Assembly: GCF_003217235.1 (NCBI RefSeq)
Contig: NZ_QJTF01000013.1
Span: forward strand, 1 to 64,000
Direction: 5' to 3'
Length of the DNA stretch: 64,000 nucleotides
Source: Paramesorhizobium leguminum
GTDB taxonomy: Bacteria > Pseudomonadota > Alphaproteobacteria > Rhizobiales > Rhizobiaceae
Both the position numbers and the translations under genes were made by a program. Numbering within the stretch: position 1 is the first letter of the stretch; each line of letters starts with the position of its first letter. Positions 53,494 through 63,996 of this stretch are shown here, piece by piece. Below the pieces are notes generated by a model. That model had not been told where the DNA came from, searched no databases, and worked only from the letters and a program-made list of their open reading frames with translations.

Positions 53494-54581
53494 GGGTTAA
53501 GTCCTTCAACTTCAGGCGAGCGTTTCATGGCAGTTTCCGCCTTGGGGGACAGGGAAGCGGGCGTAAACGCCAGGGAGATGCCCGGCACGATCTCGGCGCC
53601 GATGCCGGCATCGCGGAGCGTCGCCATCTCCTCGCCCGCGCGGCTGGAGAGGAACAGATCACCGGATTTGAGCCGCGCCACGCGCTTGCCCTCCTGGGCC
53701 AGTTGCACAAGCAGCGCACCGGCCTCGCGGCTCCTCGCACGGCATCCCTTGCGATTGCCGACAGCAATGCGCTCCGCATCGCGGCGGCCCATGGCGATGA
53801 TGGCCTCGGAAACGCCCGTATCATGGACAATCACATCCGCTTCCATCAGCACGCGCTGGGCGCGCAGCGTCAGGAGATCCTCAGCGCCCGGACCCGCGCC
53901 GACGAGCCAGACATAGCCCTGCGGCGCGTCATGATGCTCAAGAAGCGCCTTCGCGGCGGCATGGGCGGCGGCCTCGTCGCCGCGCTCAACGCTCCGCGCC
54001 ACAGTCCCGGAAAAGAAGGCGCGCCAGAACAGCCGGCGGGCGACGCCTTTGGCCAAAAATTTCTCGACGGCGGGACGATAAGCCTCCGCCAGCCGGGCGA
54101 GATCACCCAGACGGGGGATCAACGCCGCATCGATGCGGGCGCGGATCATCTGGGTCAGCACCGGGCCGGTGCCTTCAGAGCCGATGGCGATGGCAACCGG
54201 CGCGCGGTTGACGATGGCCGGGGTTAGAAAATCGCAAAGCTCGGGACGGTCCACCACATTGACGGGAATGCGCTGGCGACGCGCCTCGGCGGCGATTGCC
54301 GCTTCCATTCCTTCCTCGCCGGTGGCGACGAAAACCAGCTTTGCGCCGCCAAGATGGGCGGGAGCGAAGGGCTCGGCCACATGTTCCAGCCCGTGCTCCG
54401 CGATGTAACGCGCCAGCACCGGCGCCGGCTCCGGCGACACGATACGGACAACAGCGCTTGTCTCAGCCAAAAGCCGCACCTTGTTGAGCGCTTCCTCGCC
54501 GTCACCCACGACGACCACCACTTCGTTCCGGATACGGAAGAAGGCGGGGAAGACCGACAGGGAGGCTGGATTGGACGCCAC
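53490..54581 (-). CDS. cysG: Siroheme synthase CysG with shortened methyltransferase domain
   Basis: A 363-aa protein. The N-terminal about 210 residues are the precorrin-2 dehydrogenase/ferrochelatase part (VVVVVGDGEEALNKVRLLAE, then VNVVDRPELCDFLTPAIV). The C-terminal uroporphyrinogen methyltransferase domain begins well (VWLVGAGPGAEDLLTLRAQR) but the GDPF-type loop is LKSGDLFLSSRAGEEM and it ends about 25 residues after VPGIS, far short of the usual roughly 457-aa CysG. The methyltransferase activity may be lost, with a separate cobA supplying it. GTG start with AAGGA site. Confidence 0.85.
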   Translation of the reverse strand: MASNPASLSVFPAFFRIRNEVVVVVGDGEEALNKVRLLAETSAVVRIVSPEPAPVLARYIAEHGLEHVAEPFAPAHLGGAKLVFVATGEEGMEAAIAAEARRQRIPVNVVDRPELCDFLTPAIVNRAPVAIAIGSEGTGPVLTQMIRARIDAALIPRLGDLARLAEAYRPAVEKFLAKGVARRLFWRAFFSGTVARSVERGDEAAAHAAAKALLEHHDAPQGYVWLVGAGPGAEDLLTLRAQRVLMEADVIVHDTGVSEAIIAMGRRDAERIAVGNRKGCRARSREAGALLVQLAQEGKRVARLKSGDLFLSSRAGEEMATLRDAGIGAEIVPGISLAFTPASLSPKAETAMKRSPEVEGLNP

Positions 54582-54863
54582 GGGATATCCTTTTCGATAG
54601 GCCTGGATTATCGGCCATTCGCCAAGGATTTATAAGGAACAGACTTGCGCTTGAATATGGCGCGAAGCACCGTTTTTTTCTTAAACTGTGACGCCACCAG
54701 AATTTTCGTTCCCCTCACGAAGGGAATGAAAATCCCACAATTCTTATGGGATTTACCAATCAACACAAGTATTTAGAGTTGGCAGAACCAGCTTGAAATA
54801 GCCCTCTCGGGTTAAACCCGAGGACTGAGAATGGCGGCAGGACAAGGAGCATCGTTCCTACCT
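54582..54863. other. Intergenic region between yraN and cysG
   Basis: No gene seen. It contains the inverted repeat AATCCCA..TGGGATT (near 54732-54754) and a 17-base palindrome CTCGGGTTAAACCCGAG (near 54807-54823). Upstream of cysG, on the minus strand, TATAAA lies near 54630. The cys cluster promoter should be here. Confidence 0.4.
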
Positions 54864-55235
54864 CTAATTTCCAGCCATAAACGCAGCGGGGACGTGCAGC
54901 GGCCAGCGCCATGGCAACACAGCGACGAGATCGAACCGCAATGACAGCCGCGTCCGGTCCGGCTGGCGCGCCAGCCAGAGGTCGGCGGCGGCTTCGATGC
55001 GGCGCATGGCGGTGTGGTTGACCGCCTCCATCGCCGCTTCGAGCGATGAACGGGCTTTGACCTCGACGATGAGGATCAAATCACCGCGCCTAGCGATGAG
55101 GTCGATTTCGCCAAGCCGGGTCTTGTAACGGCGCTGAACGATGCGGAAGCCTTTCAGCATCAAGGCAAGCGAGGCCAGCCGTTCCGCCGAATGGCCGCGA
55201 AAGAACGCCTTGCGCTTGCGGTCGAGCGCCGTCAT
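54864..55235 (-). CDS. yraN: YraN family protein (UPF0102)
   Basis: A 123-aa protein with the nuclease-like fold of the UPF0102 family; function not established. Family motifs: [40 protein letters not shown] with Glu/Asp, and [11 protein letters not shown] (the E-x-K of PD-(D/E)xK nucleases). It overlaps rsmI by 4 bases, a common order in the class. Confidence 0.9.
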   Translation of the reverse strand: MTALDRKRKAFFRGHSAERLASLALMLKGFRIVQRRYKTRLGEIDLIARRGDLILIVEVKARSSLEAAMEAVNHTAMRRIEAAADLWLARQPDRTRLSLRFDLVAVLPWRWPLHVPAAFMAGN

Positions 55236-56128
55236 CCCTTCTTCAGCTCGATGAGCCGCTGATAAAGCTCGCCTTTCTGCCCGCCGGTCATCTTCGCGGC
55301 TTCCCCCGCCGCTTTCGCCGGAGACATTTCGGCGGAAAGCGACAGGAGCAGGCGGTCGATATCCTCCGCGCTTGCCGGAGCGCGTGTCTCTTCGGGCGGG
55401 CCTACCAGCAGGACAACCTCTCCGCGCAGACGGTCCTCGCCGTCGAACTGGCGGGAGAGTTCACCCAGCGGCGCGGTCACCACCGTCTCATAGGCCTTGG
55501 TCAACTCGCGGCAGAGCGCGCCCTTGCGGGTCTCGCCGAAGACCGCCGCCATATCCGCCAAAGTGGCGGCGGTGCGGTTGGGGGATTCGAAGAAAACGAG
55601 CGTCGCGTCGATGCGCTGCAGCGCCTCGAGCCTCGCGCGGCGCTGCCCCTGCTTGACCGGCAGGAAACCGGCGAAGAGAAAACTATCCGTCGGCAGGCCC
55701 GATGCCGTGAGCGCCGCCAGCACGGCGGATGCGCCGGGGATGGGCACGACGCGGATGCCGGCGGCCTTCGCTTCCCCCACCAGCCGGTAGCCGGGATCGG
55801 AGACGAGCGGCGTTCCCGCATCGGAGACGAGCGCGACGCTCTTGCCCTCTTTAAGTGCGGCGATCAGCTTCGGCCCCGCCTCCGCCGCGTTGTGCTCGTG
55901 ATAGGCGACGGGACGCCTGGTGATGCCGAAGCGATCGAGCAGGACGCGGGTGACACGGGTGTCCTCGCAGGCGAGGACATCGGCGCCCGCGAGGGTTTCG
56001 AGGCCGCGGACGGTCATGTCGCCGAGGTTGCCGATGGGTGTTGCGACGATATAGAGCGCGGGTTCAAGCGGGCGGGCATGGAACCGGGCCTGGCCGATGA
56101 GGTAGTCGCGGGAGGGGGTTTCGGTCAA
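55232..56128 (-). CDS. rsmI: 16S rRNA (cytidine-1402-2'-O)-methyltransferase
   Basis: A 298-aa AdoMet-dependent tetrapyrrole-methylase-fold enzyme that 2'-O-methylates C1402 of 16S rRNA. Motifs are [56 protein letters not shown] and [20 protein letters not shown]. It precedes yraN in an overlapping pair. Type A copy g lies just upstream. Confidence 0.94.
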   Translation of the reverse strand: MTETPSRDYLIGQARFHARPLEPALYIVATPIGNLGDMTVRGLETLAGADVLACEDTRVTRVLLDRFGITRRPVAYHEHNAAEAGPKLIAALKEGKSVALVSDAGTPLVSDPGYRLVGEAKAAGIRVVPIPGASAVLAALTASGLPTDSFLFAGFLPVKQGQRRARLEALQRIDATLVFFESPNRTAATLADMAAVFGETRKGALCRELTKAYETVVTAPLGELSRQFDGEDRLRGEVVLLVGPPEETRAPASAEDIDRLLLSLSAEMSPAKAAGEAAKMTGGQKGELYQRLIELKKG

Positions 56129-56163
56129 AGAGAGCGCTCCTGTTTGCGTGGAAGCGCTATAGC

Positions 56164-56322
56164 ACCCCCCTCTGTCCTGCCGGACATCTCCCCCTCAAGG
56201 GGGGAGATTGGCTGACACCACCCTCTGCCTTCCTTCCGCAAGGCTGGCGATTGGTGCCGAACGCCAATGAAGGCGTAATCTCCCCCCTTGAGGGGGAGAT
56301 GTCCGGCAGGACAGAGGGGGGT
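56164..56322 (-). repeat. Type A palindromic element, copy g
   Basis: A 159-bp copy in reverse orientation, between hemW and rsmI (both minus strand). Both arms carry the GTCC/GGAC hairpin, a fourth pairing version. The reverse-complement interior starts ATTACGCCTTCATTGGCG. Confidence 0.95.
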
Positions 56323-56403
56323 GCTCGACGGTAAATGCATGGACACCGGCTTCATCTGAAAAGGTGACCCCACCCTATGCCACAAATCATCCGCTGCAAA
56401 ACA

Positions 56404-57558
56404 TCAAGCCGCCAGATCAGCCACAACCGCATCCAGCAGCAGCGCTCCATCAGGTGTGGCGCGGATGTGGGTGGCGTCCATCGGCTCGATCAGGCGCTGG
56501 CCGACGAGGCTTTCGAGCCTGCCCGGATCGATATCGTGGCCGGTCAGGCGGCGATAGCGCGCCAGATCCACGCCCTCGACAAGCCGCAGGCCCATCATGA
56601 GGAATTCGTCGCCTTCCTGATCGGGCGTCAGATATTCCTCTTCCACGATGCCATGGCCCTGGCTCTCGGCTTTTTCCAGCCAGGTTTCGGGATGGCGTTC
56701 GGTCATGGTGACGGTGCGGATGCCGTTTTCGACGAAGCGGCCATGGGCGCCGGGGCCGATGCCGGCATATTCGCCATAGCGCCAATAGACGAGATTATGC
56801 CGCGACTCCGCCCCCGGCGCGGCATGGTTGGAAATCTCATAGGCCGGAAGGCCGTGCGCCACCGTTACGGCCTGCGTTTCGAGATAGAGCGCGGCGGCAT
56901 GGTCGCCATCGGGCGTCACCAGCTTTCCCGCCTTCCAGAGATTGTAGAAGGGCGTGCCTTCCTCGATGGTCAATTGATAGAGCGAGAGATGATCGGCGGC
57001 GAGCGCGATGGCCTGTTCCAGTTCCGCGCGCCATTCGGCGATCGACTGGTCGGGCCGGGCATAGATCAGATCGAAGGACAGGCGGGGGAAGATTTCGCGC
57101 GCGAGGCCGATTGCCGTCAATGCTTCCTCGACATTGTGCAGGCGGCCAAGCCGTTTCAGGTCCCGGTCGTTGAGAGCCTGTACGCCGAGCGAGACGCGGT
57201 TGACGCCCGCCGCGCGATAGCCGCGAAAACGCTCCGCCTCGACGCTCGACGGGTTGGCCTCCAGCGTCACCTCGACGCCATCGGCGATGCTCCAATTGGC
57301 GGCGATCTCGTCCAGCAGCCGTTCCACCGTAGCGGGCTGCATCAGCGATGGCGTACCGCCGCCCAGGAAGATGCTTGTGACGACGCGAGGACCTGTTCGC
57401 TGCCGTATCGTTCGCATCTCCCGCGCGAAGGCGGAAGCAAAGCGCGCCTGATCGACCGGCTGATGGCGGACATGGCTATTGAAATCGCAATAAGGGCACT
57501 TGGCCGCGCAGAACGGCCAATGCACATAGACGCCGAAGGTGTTTTCACCCTCGGTCAT
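56404..57558 (-). CDS. hemW: Radical SAM heme chaperone HemW
   Basis: A 384-aa radical-SAM protein that binds heme and delivers it to target proteins (formerly called a coproporphyrinogen oxidase homologue). The cluster motif is VHWPFCAAKCPYCDFNSH (CxxxCxxC), followed by FLGGGTPSLM and a HemN-type C-terminal domain. The ATG at 57558 starts MTEGENTFGVYVHWP; the longer upstream frame overlaps rdgB and is rejected. It begins 1 base after the rdgB stop. Confidence 0.93.
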   Translation of the reverse strand: MTEGENTFGVYVHWPFCAAKCPYCDFNSHVRHQPVDQARFASAFAREMRTIRQRTGPRVVTSIFLGGGTPSLMQPATVERLLDEIAANWSIADGVEVTLEANPSSVEAERFRGYRAAGVNRVSLGVQALNDRDLKRLGRLHNVEEALTAIGLAREIFPRLSFDLIYARPDQSIAEWRAELEQAIALAADHLSLYQLTIEEGTPFYNLWKAGKLVTPDGDHAAALYLETQAVTVAHGLPAYEISNHAAPGAESRHNLVYWRYGEYAGIGPGAHGRFVENGIRTVTMTERHPETWLEKAESQGHGIVEEEYLTPDQEGDEFLMMGLRLVEGVDLARYRRLTGHDIDPGRLESLVGQRLIEPMDATHIRATPDGALLLDAVVADLAA

Positions 57559-57559
57559 G

Positions 57560-58207
57560 CTATTCAATACCCAGCGCATCGCGGGCGAAAAGCTGGAAGG
57601 CCCGGGCGCGATGCGAAAGCGCTTCCGCCATGCCGGGCTTCCAGCCATGCTTTTCTTCCGCTTCCATTTCGCCGAACGTTCTTTCGTGACCGTCGGGGAG
57701 GAACATCGGGTCGTAGCCGAAGCCTTGGCTCCCGCGCGGCGGCCAGACGAGCGCGCCTTCCACTTCGCCGCGATAGAAATCCGTATGGCCATCCGGCCAG
57801 GCGATGCAGATGACCGAGACGAACCGGGCGGTACGCTTATCCGGCGTCAGCGCGCCCTTCTCCCGCAGGGCATTCTCTACCCGGTGCATGCCATAGACGA
57901 AATCGCGCGTACCATCAGGAGTTTCCGCCCAGTTGGCGGTGTAGACGCCGGGCGCGCCGTCAAGAGCGTCAACGGCAACGCCTGAGTCGTCCGACAGCGC
58001 AGGCAAGCCCGTCGCCTTCGCCGCTGCCAGTGCCTTGATGGCAGCGTTTTCCTCAAACGTCGTGCCGGTCTCTTCCGGCTCGGGCAAGCCAAGCTCGGCT
58101 GCCGATTGCGTCTCGAAACCGAACGGCCCGATCAGGTCATGAATTTCCTGGAGCTTGCCCTTGTTATGGGTTGCGACGATGAGCCGGCCCTTTTCAAGCT
58201 TCCGCAT
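57560..58207 (-). CDS. rdgB: XTP/dITP pyrophosphatase
   Basis: A 215-aa Ham1-type house-cleaning enzyme that hydrolyses XTP, ITP and dITP to monophosphates. Motifs are [45 protein letters not shown] and [10 protein letters not shown]; the C-terminus has SHRARAF. It begins 2 bases after the rph stop and leads into hemW. Confidence 0.94.
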   Translation of the reverse strand: MRKLEKGRLIVATHNKGKLQEIHDLIGPFGFETQSAAELGLPEPEETGTTFEENAAIKALAAAKATGLPALSDDSGVAVDALDGAPGVYTANWAETPDGTRDFVYGMHRVENALREKGALTPDKRTARFVSVICIAWPDGHTDFYRGEVEGALVWPPRGSQGFGYDPMFLPDGHERTFGEMEAEEKHGWKPGMAEALSHRARAFQLFARDALGIE

Positions 58208-58209
58208 GG

Positions 58210-58926
58210 TCAAGCAACCGCCATCTTCTGCAATGAAACCAGCCTGATAATGCCAACCCGCGCGAGCGCCATCAGCGAGGCGAATTCCTCTTCCGAGAAG
58301 GGCGCGCCTTCGGCGGTGCCCTGGATCTCGACGATGCCGCCCTTGCCGGTCATGACGAAATTGGCGTCCGTCCCGGCGGTTGAATCCTCGGCATAATCGA
58401 GATCGATGACCGGCGCGCCATCGACGATGCCGCAGGAGATGGCGGCGACATGGTCTTTCAGCACCTTGTCGAGCTTGACCATCTGGCGGGTTTCCATCCA
58501 GCGCAGGCACTCGTGCAGCGCCACCCAACCGCCGGTGATCGCGGCGGTGCGGGTGCCGCCATCGGCCTGGATAACATCGCAATCCACCGTTATCTGCTGC
58601 TCGCCCAGCGCCTGCAGGTCGACCACGGCGCGCAAGGAACGTCCTATGAGGCGTTGAATTTCCAGCGTCCGCCCGCCTTGCTTGCCGGAGGAGGCCTCGC
58701 GGCGCATGCGATCGCCGGTGGAGCGCGGCAGCATGCCATATTCCGCCGTCACCCAGCCCTTGCCGGAATTGCGCATCCAGCCCGGCACTTTTTCCTCCAG
58801 GCTCGCCGTGCAGAGCACATGCGTATCGCCGAAGCGGACCAGGCAGGAGCCCTCGGCATGTTTGGAAACGCCGCGCTCGAAGGAGACGGCGCGCATTTCG
58901 TCGGCGGCGCGCTTGGATGGACGCAT
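58210..58926 (-). CDS. rph: Ribonuclease PH
   Basis: A 238-aa phosphorolytic exoribonuclease that trims tRNA 3' ends. Family segments are [60 protein letters not shown] and [19 protein letters not shown]. The length matches the E. coli enzyme (238 aa). It heads the rph-rdgB-hemW group and is divergent from hrcA, a common rhizobial arrangement. Confidence 0.95.
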   Translation of the reverse strand: MRPSKRAADEMRAVSFERGVSKHAEGSCLVRFGDTHVLCTASLEEKVPGWMRNSGKGWVTAEYGMLPRSTGDRMRREASSGKQGGRTLEIQRLIGRSLRAVVDLQALGEQQITVDCDVIQADGGTRTAAITGGWVALHECLRWMETRQMVKLDKVLKDHVAAISCGIVDGAPVIDLDYAEDSTAGTDANFVMTGKGGIVEIQGTAEGAPFSEEEFASLMALARVGIIRLVSLQKMAVA

Positions 58927-59084
58927 GGGATGAACCTCGATTCACAAAACTTAAAAAAGGGCTTTTAGGCTGCAAAAGCAGAAATAGAAAGGGAGTTACC
59001 GCCTGCCCGGCTTTGATCCCCGGAAAGTCCGTCATATATAATCATGTTCACCCGCTTCAGGGCAAAGGAGTCCATGCAACGGAC

Positions 59085-60158
59085 ATGATGAAAGCAGTGG
59101 TTCCCGAAACGCTCGCGGCCCTCGACCAGCGCTCGCGCGATATTTTCCGGCGCATCGTCGAGAGCTATCTGGGCGATGGCGAGCCGGTCGGCTCACGCAA
59201 TCTTTCCCGCCTGCTGCCGCTGGCGCTTTCACCGGCGACGATCCGCAATGTGATGAGCGATCTGGAGCAGCTGGGCCTCATCTATGCGCCGCACGTTTCG
59301 GCGGGGCGCCTGCCGACGCAGATTGGTTTGCGCTTCTTCGTCGATGCGTTTCTGGAAATCGGCGATTTGCCGCCGGAGGAACGCAAGTCCATCGAAACAC
59401 AGGTGCGCGCCGCAGGCGGCGCCCATTCGATGGAGAAGGTGCTGACCGAGGCGAGCCAGATCCTTTCCGGCCTGTCGCGCGGCGCGGGACTAGTGCTTGC
59501 CACCAAGGCGGAAGGCGGTGCGCTCAAACATATTGAATTCGTGCGGCTGGAGCCGACGCGGGCGCTCGCCGTTCTCGTCACCCAGAGCGGGGATGTGGAA
59601 AACCGCGTCCTCGACCTTCCGCCCGGTGTGACGGCCTCGCAGCTCATCGAGGCATCGAACTTTCTCAACGCGCATATCCAGGGCCGCACCCTCTCGGAAG
59701 CGCGCAGCGAACTGGCGCGGCTGAAGGACGAAACGAAGCAGGCGCTCGACACGCTGTCGCAGCATCTGGTCGAGCAGGGGCTCGCCATATGGAGCGGCGG
59801 CGGCAACGACCAGCCGACGCGGCTCATTGTGCGCGGGCGGGCCAATCTCCTGGAAAACCTCCACGCACAGGAGGATATCGAGCGGCTGCGGCACCTTTTC
59901 GACGATCTGGAAACCAAGGAAGGCATGATCCAGCTTCTCGAACTGGCGGAAGCCGGATCGGGCGTGCGCATCTTCATCGGCTCGGAAAACAAGCTCTTCT
60001 CGCTGTCCGGCTCCTCGCTCATCGTCGCGCCCTATCGCGACGCGGAGCAGCGGGTTGTCGGAGCGCTCGGTGTTATCGGCCCGACACGGCTCAATTATGC
60101 CCGCATCGTGCCGATGGTGGATTATACCGCGCAGATCGTTTCGCGACTCTTGCGTTGA
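59085..60158 (+). CDS. hrcA: Heat-inducible transcription repressor HrcA
   Basis: A 357-aa repressor that binds CIRCE operators at chaperone genes. The winged-helix N-terminus includes [36 protein letters not shown] and [20 protein letters not shown]. The ATG at 59085 ([10 protein letters not shown]) fits the family length; an AAGGAG site lies 14 bases upstream, a wide spacing. It is followed by grpE. No CIRCE copy is visible before it, so HrcA does not seem to repress itself here. Confidence 0.94.
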   Translation: MMKAVVPETLAALDQRSRDIFRRIVESYLGDGEPVGSRNLSRLLPLALSPATIRNVMSDLEQLGLIYAPHVSAGRLPTQIGLRFFVDAFLEIGDLPPEERKSIETQVRAAGGAHSMEKVLTEASQILSGLSRGAGLVLATKAEGGALKHIEFVRLEPTRALAVLVTQSGDVENRVLDLPPGVTASQLIEASNFLNAHIQGRTLSEARSELARLKDETKQALDTLSQHLVEQGLAIWSGGGNDQPTRLIVRGRANLLENLHAQEDIERLRHLFDDLETKEGMIQLLELAEAGSGVRIFIGSENKLFSLSGSSLIVAPYRDAEQRVVGALGVIGPTRLNYARIVPMVDYTAQIVSRLLR

Positions 60159-60249
60159 CGCTCGAGATTATGCATCTCTTCAAGCACTTGATTTTCAAGG
60201 TTTGAAGCTCGATATCCGGGCACGATGATTTCAGAACGGAAGAAGAGAA

Positions 60250-60954
60250 ATGGCTGACGAAAAGCATAAGGGCGAGACGCCAGACCTGCATCAACGCGAC
60301 ATTAACAATCCCAGGGATCGCGATGCGCTGAAGCGCGCGGCCGACGATTTCCTTAAAAGCCGCAAGGCCGAGGCCCGCGCCGAAGCCGTGGAAGACGAGG
60401 CGGAAGCGCAAGACGCCGATCCGGTGGCGGAGCTTCAGGCCGAAAACGGCGAATTGAAGGACCAGCTCCTGCGGCTTGCCGCGGAGATGGAGAATTTGCG
60501 CAAGCGCACCGCCCGCGACGTGCAGGACGCCAAGACCTATGCGGTCGCCAATTTCGCCCGCGACATGCTGGCGGTTTCGGACAATCTGGCCCGCGCCCTC
60601 GAAGCCATTCCCGCCGAAGCGTTGGAAAAAGGCGACACCGGCCTCAAGGCGCTTGCCGAAGGCGTGGAGATGACCGAACGCGCCATGCTTTCCACGCTGG
60701 AACGCCACGGCGTGAAGAAAATCGAGCCTGAGGGCCAAAAATTCGACCCGCATTTCCATCAGGCGATGTTCGAAATTCCGAATAGCGATGTGCCGAACAA
60801 TACCGTGCTGCAGGTGATGCAGCCCGGCTACGTCATCGGCGACCGCATGTTGCGCCCGGCACTCGTCGGCGTATCGCGCGGCGGACCGAAGCAGGCGGCA
60901 ACCGCCGAAACGGCTGCGGAACCGGTCGATCCGCAGGCTGAGAAGGACGCTTGA
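60250..60954 (+). CDS. grpE: GrpE, nucleotide exchange factor for DnaK
   Basis: A 234-aa co-chaperone that releases ADP from DnaK. An acidic N-terminal region leads into a long coiled coil ([20 protein letters not shown]), then the signature-like [11 protein letters not shown] and [20 protein letters not shown]. It follows hrcA by 91 bases. The C-terminal 25 residues are Ala/Glu-rich and variable in the family. Confidence 0.94.
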   Translation: MADEKHKGETPDLHQRDINNPRDRDALKRAADDFLKSRKAEARAEAVEDEAEAQDADPVAELQAENGELKDQLLRLAAEMENLRKRTARDVQDAKTYAVANFARDMLAVSDNLARALEAIPAEALEKGDTGLKALAEGVEMTERAMLSTLERHGVKKIEPEGQKFDPHFHQAMFEIPNSDVPNNTVLQVMQPGYVIGDRMLRPALVGVSRGGPKQAATAETAAEPVDPQAEKDA

Positions 60955-61164
60955 GCATTTTATAGGCGGTTCATGTTTTGATGGAATCGCCAAGCGCCCT
61001 CGCCCTTCGAGGCTTCGTTCCGCTTCGCTTCACTACGCACCTCAGGATGAGGGCTACTGCGGCGCTGCAACCCTTCACCCTCATGGTGAGGTGCGAGCGT
61101 AGCGAGCCTCGAACCACGGGGTGAAGGGCGCACCGTTGCTTCCATCTAAAAATGAAATGCTCTA
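60955..61164. repeat. Palindromic intergenic repeat (type C, copy 2) in an outer frame
   Basis: Outer ends: GAGCATTTTATAGGCGGTTC with GTTTTGATGGAATCGC on the left, and GCTTCCATCT with AAAATGAAATGCTCT on the right, an inverted pair. The core has GCCCTTCGAGGCTTCG and TACGCACCTCAGGATGAGGG against CCCTCATGGTGAGGTGCGAG and GAGCCTCGAACCACGGGG. The core is related to 17344-17523; the outer frame also surrounds type A copy d at 31108-31266. Confidence 0.85.
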
Positions 61165-62741
61165 AGTGGGTAGCTTGTGGGTTAACTGGCTACTCACGTT
61201 GCCTAAACCACGCTCCCGGAAATAATTTTCCAGCGTGGCGGCATCCGCTGATGGTTCGGCGACCGCGACATAGGTGTCGGGCCGCAGCAGATAGGCGGCG
61301 TCGCGCTGCAGTCCCGCCTCAGCGTATCGCTCGTTCCAGCCGAATACGCGCAACACAACACCGCGCTTTTCGCACCAGGCCGCCAGTTCCGGTTTGGCTT
61401 CACCATAGACGTGGAGCTGCCAGCCGATCTTCGGGAGCGGTTCGAAATTGTCTGTTCCGTCATTGTCTGTCCCGTCGAGCCGCACGAATGGCAGGCGATC
61501 GCCGCCGCTGACTTTCCCGGCGGTTCCGACGCTGAGCGGGCTTTCCGGGTAACTGATCATGGTTTGCGAGACGATGCGGAACATCATCTCACGGGCGGCT
61601 TCGAAGCTGTATACGACCTTCATGAAGAGCGGAGCGATTCGTGTGCGCACGAATTCGGCAAAACTGCCCTGCGCGGTGACGAAGGTGAAGGCGCGGTCAG
61701 TAGTCTCCACCAGCTTGCGGGCGAAGGCGGGGCGCTCCGCCTCGTAACTGTCGAGCAGGCTGTCAGGAGCATCCCCCTTGATGACATCAGCGAGTTTCCA
61801 CGCCAGATTGATGGCGTCCCCAATGCCGGTGTTCATCCCCTGCCCGCCCGCCGGACTGTGCACATGGGCGGCATCGCCAAGCAGAAATACATTTCCATGG
61901 CGGAAGCGGTCGGTAACGCGGTGGTGGACGCGATGGTCGAGAACCAGTTCACAGCTCTGACCTGAAGACCCAGCGCGCGCACCGCCTCCTGTCCGACATC
62001 GTCGAAGGCAAGCGTCTCAGCGCTGCCCACCCGGTTTTCGCGCACGGTTCCGACGAAACGCAGCTTGCCCGGCTCACCGTAGGGCATGATCAGAACGAAA
62101 TCCGGTCCCTCGAAACTGATGGTGACCTCGCCGCTGATCGTATGCGTTCCAGCGTCTACCTCGACATCGGCAACATAAAAGAGCTGCTCGTAGGTGCCGC
62201 CCTCGAAACTGGCGCCAAGGTTCTTACGCACCGTTGAGCGCGCGCCGTCGCAGCCGGCCAGATAGCGCGCCCGGCATTCCGCCTTGCTTCCGTCGGGCAG
62301 CTGCAGCTGCGCCTCGACGCCCGTTCCGTCATCCAGGAAATCAAGAAGCTCGGTCCGGCGCTCGACAACAATCCCCCGCATCCGAAGGCGCTCGACCAGG
62401 AAGCTTTCATGGAGATCCTGCGGATAGATCAGAACGTATGGATAGGGTGTGATATCTGCGCCGAAATCCGAGAAATTGAGATGCGCCCTTCTCTTGCCGA
62501 GGGTCCAGATCTCAATGCCTTCGGCCTTGTTGCCGGCGGCAACGACCGCATCCGCCAGACCGAGCTGTCGATAAAGCTCCAGCGTCCGGGCGTGGACCGC
62601 CAGCGCGCGTGAAGTTGTGCCGGGTCCCTCCGATTTGTCGATGATCCGGACACGCGCACCCTGCGCATCGAGCCACAGAGCGAGGACAAGGCCGGTCGGC
62701 CCTGCGCCAACGATCAAAACATCTGTCTGCGTCATTGCCAT
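61162..62741 (-). pseudogene. FAD-dependent aromatic monooxygenase, frameshifted
   Basis: A PheA/TfdB-type flavoprotein hydroxylase split by a one-base change. The first frame (62741 to about 61934) has the FAD fold TDVLIVGAGPTGLVLALWLD and the YLAGCDGARSTVRKNLG motif. The second frame continues with RVHHRVTDRFRHGNVFLLGD, AAHVHSPAGGQGMNTGIGDA and the thioredoxin-like C-terminal domain. The expected junction WFST-YRVHHR reads ACCATCGC where ACCTATCGC would restore frame, so one T appears lost near 61932-61937. This is a real frameshift or a sequence error. Confidence 0.82.
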
Positions 62742-62835
62742 CTCCTTTTAGATTCCTCGGATTGAAGAACCAGAAGGCACTTATTCGCTGGGCGGACGAT
62801 CAGGGTTCGCTAACAGGTCCCGACACCCAAAGCCT

Positions 62836-63843
62836 CTATCCTTCAACCATCTGCAACAGCCCGCTCTGTTCGGCGATATCCCGCAGGCTCGACTGCGGGC
62901 GCGGGCCCATTTGCTGGATGACGATGCCTGCCGTCAGCGAACCGAGGCGGGCGCTGTCTTCCAGCGAGAAGCCATGGGTATAGCCATAGAGAAAGCCCGA
63001 GGCATAGAGATCGCCCGCGCCGGTCGTATCCACCAGCTCGCGGAGTTCGATGGCCGGGACGGCGACCGTTTCGTCGCCCGATACGATGATCGAGCCTTTC
63101 TCCGAGCGCGTCACCGCGGCGAGCTTGCAATCCTGGCGGATCGCCTCCAGCCCGGCCTCGAAGGATTCGGTCTGGTAGAGCGATTTCAGCTCCGCCTCAT
63201 TGGCGAAGACGATATCAACCGTACCGGAGCGCATCAGCTCCAGGAATTCGTCACGGTAACGGTCGACGCAGAAAGGGTCGGAGAGTGTCATCGCCACTTC
63301 GCGCCCGTGCTCGTGCGCGATCTTGGCCGAAAGCCTGATCGCTTCCTTAGCGCGCGGCGGATCCCAGAGATATCCTTCGAAATAGGTGACCTTGGCTTCC
63401 GCGACCTTCGAGCTTTCCACATCTTCGGGTCCGAGCTCGACGCAGGCGCCGAGATAAGTGTTCATGGAGCGCTCGCCATCCGGCGTCACGAAGATCATCG
63501 AGCGGGCGGTGGGCACGCCGTTTTCCAGCGGACGGGTATCGAACACCACGCCCTGCGCGCGGATATCATGGGTGAAGATGCGGCCCAGATGATCCGCCGC
63601 GACCTTGCCGAAATAGGCGGCGCGACCGCCAAGGCTGGCGACCCCTGCCGCCGTGTTGCCGGCGCTGCCGCCCGACATCTCGATTGCCGGTCCCATGCGG
63701 TCATAAAGCAGTTCGGCCCGTGTCGTGTCGATCAGGTTCATCGCGCCCTTGATGATGACGTTCTTCACCAGAAACGCATCATCCGTGCGCGCGATAATAT
63801 CGACAATCGCGTTGCCGATGCACAGAACATCGAATTTGGACAT
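62836..63843 (-). CDS. PfkB-family sugar kinase, probable adenosine kinase
   Basis: A 335-aa ribokinase-fold kinase. The N-terminus FDVLCIGNAIVDIIARTDD, the MSGGSAGNTAAGVASLGG substrate motif and the C-terminal ELVDTTGAGDLYASGFLYG (GAGD anion hole and catalytic Asp) are the PfkB signatures. Overall pattern resembles the alphaproteobacterial group annotated as adenosine kinase; other sugar or nucleoside substrates are possible. It stands alone in the window. Confidence 0.85.
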   Translation of the reverse strand: MSKFDVLCIGNAIVDIIARTDDAFLVKNVIIKGAMNLIDTTRAELLYDRMGPAIEMSGGSAGNTAAGVASLGGRAAYFGKVAADHLGRIFTHDIRAQGVVFDTRPLENGVPTARSMIFVTPDGERSMNTYLGACVELGPEDVESSKVAEAKVTYFEGYLWDPPRAKEAIRLSAKIAHEHGREVAMTLSDPFCVDRYRDEFLELMRSGTVDIVFANEAELKSLYQTESFEAGLEAIRQDCKLAAVTRSEKGSIIVSGDETVAVPAIELRELVDTTGAGDLYASGFLYGYTHGFSLEDSARLGSLTAGIVIQQMGPRPQSSLRDIAEQSGLLQMVEG

Positions 63844-63996
63844 GGAAATCGCGTGGGCCCCAACAATTGACGATCATTGCGGTGTACCGTTTTGCGCCGT
63901 CTTTGGCTAGCCTGCACGATGCATGGCCTTTTCCAATGCGCGCCGGCATCCTATGTCTTGGGACATCGCGCATCGCGCCGGACGGAAGGGAAAACG

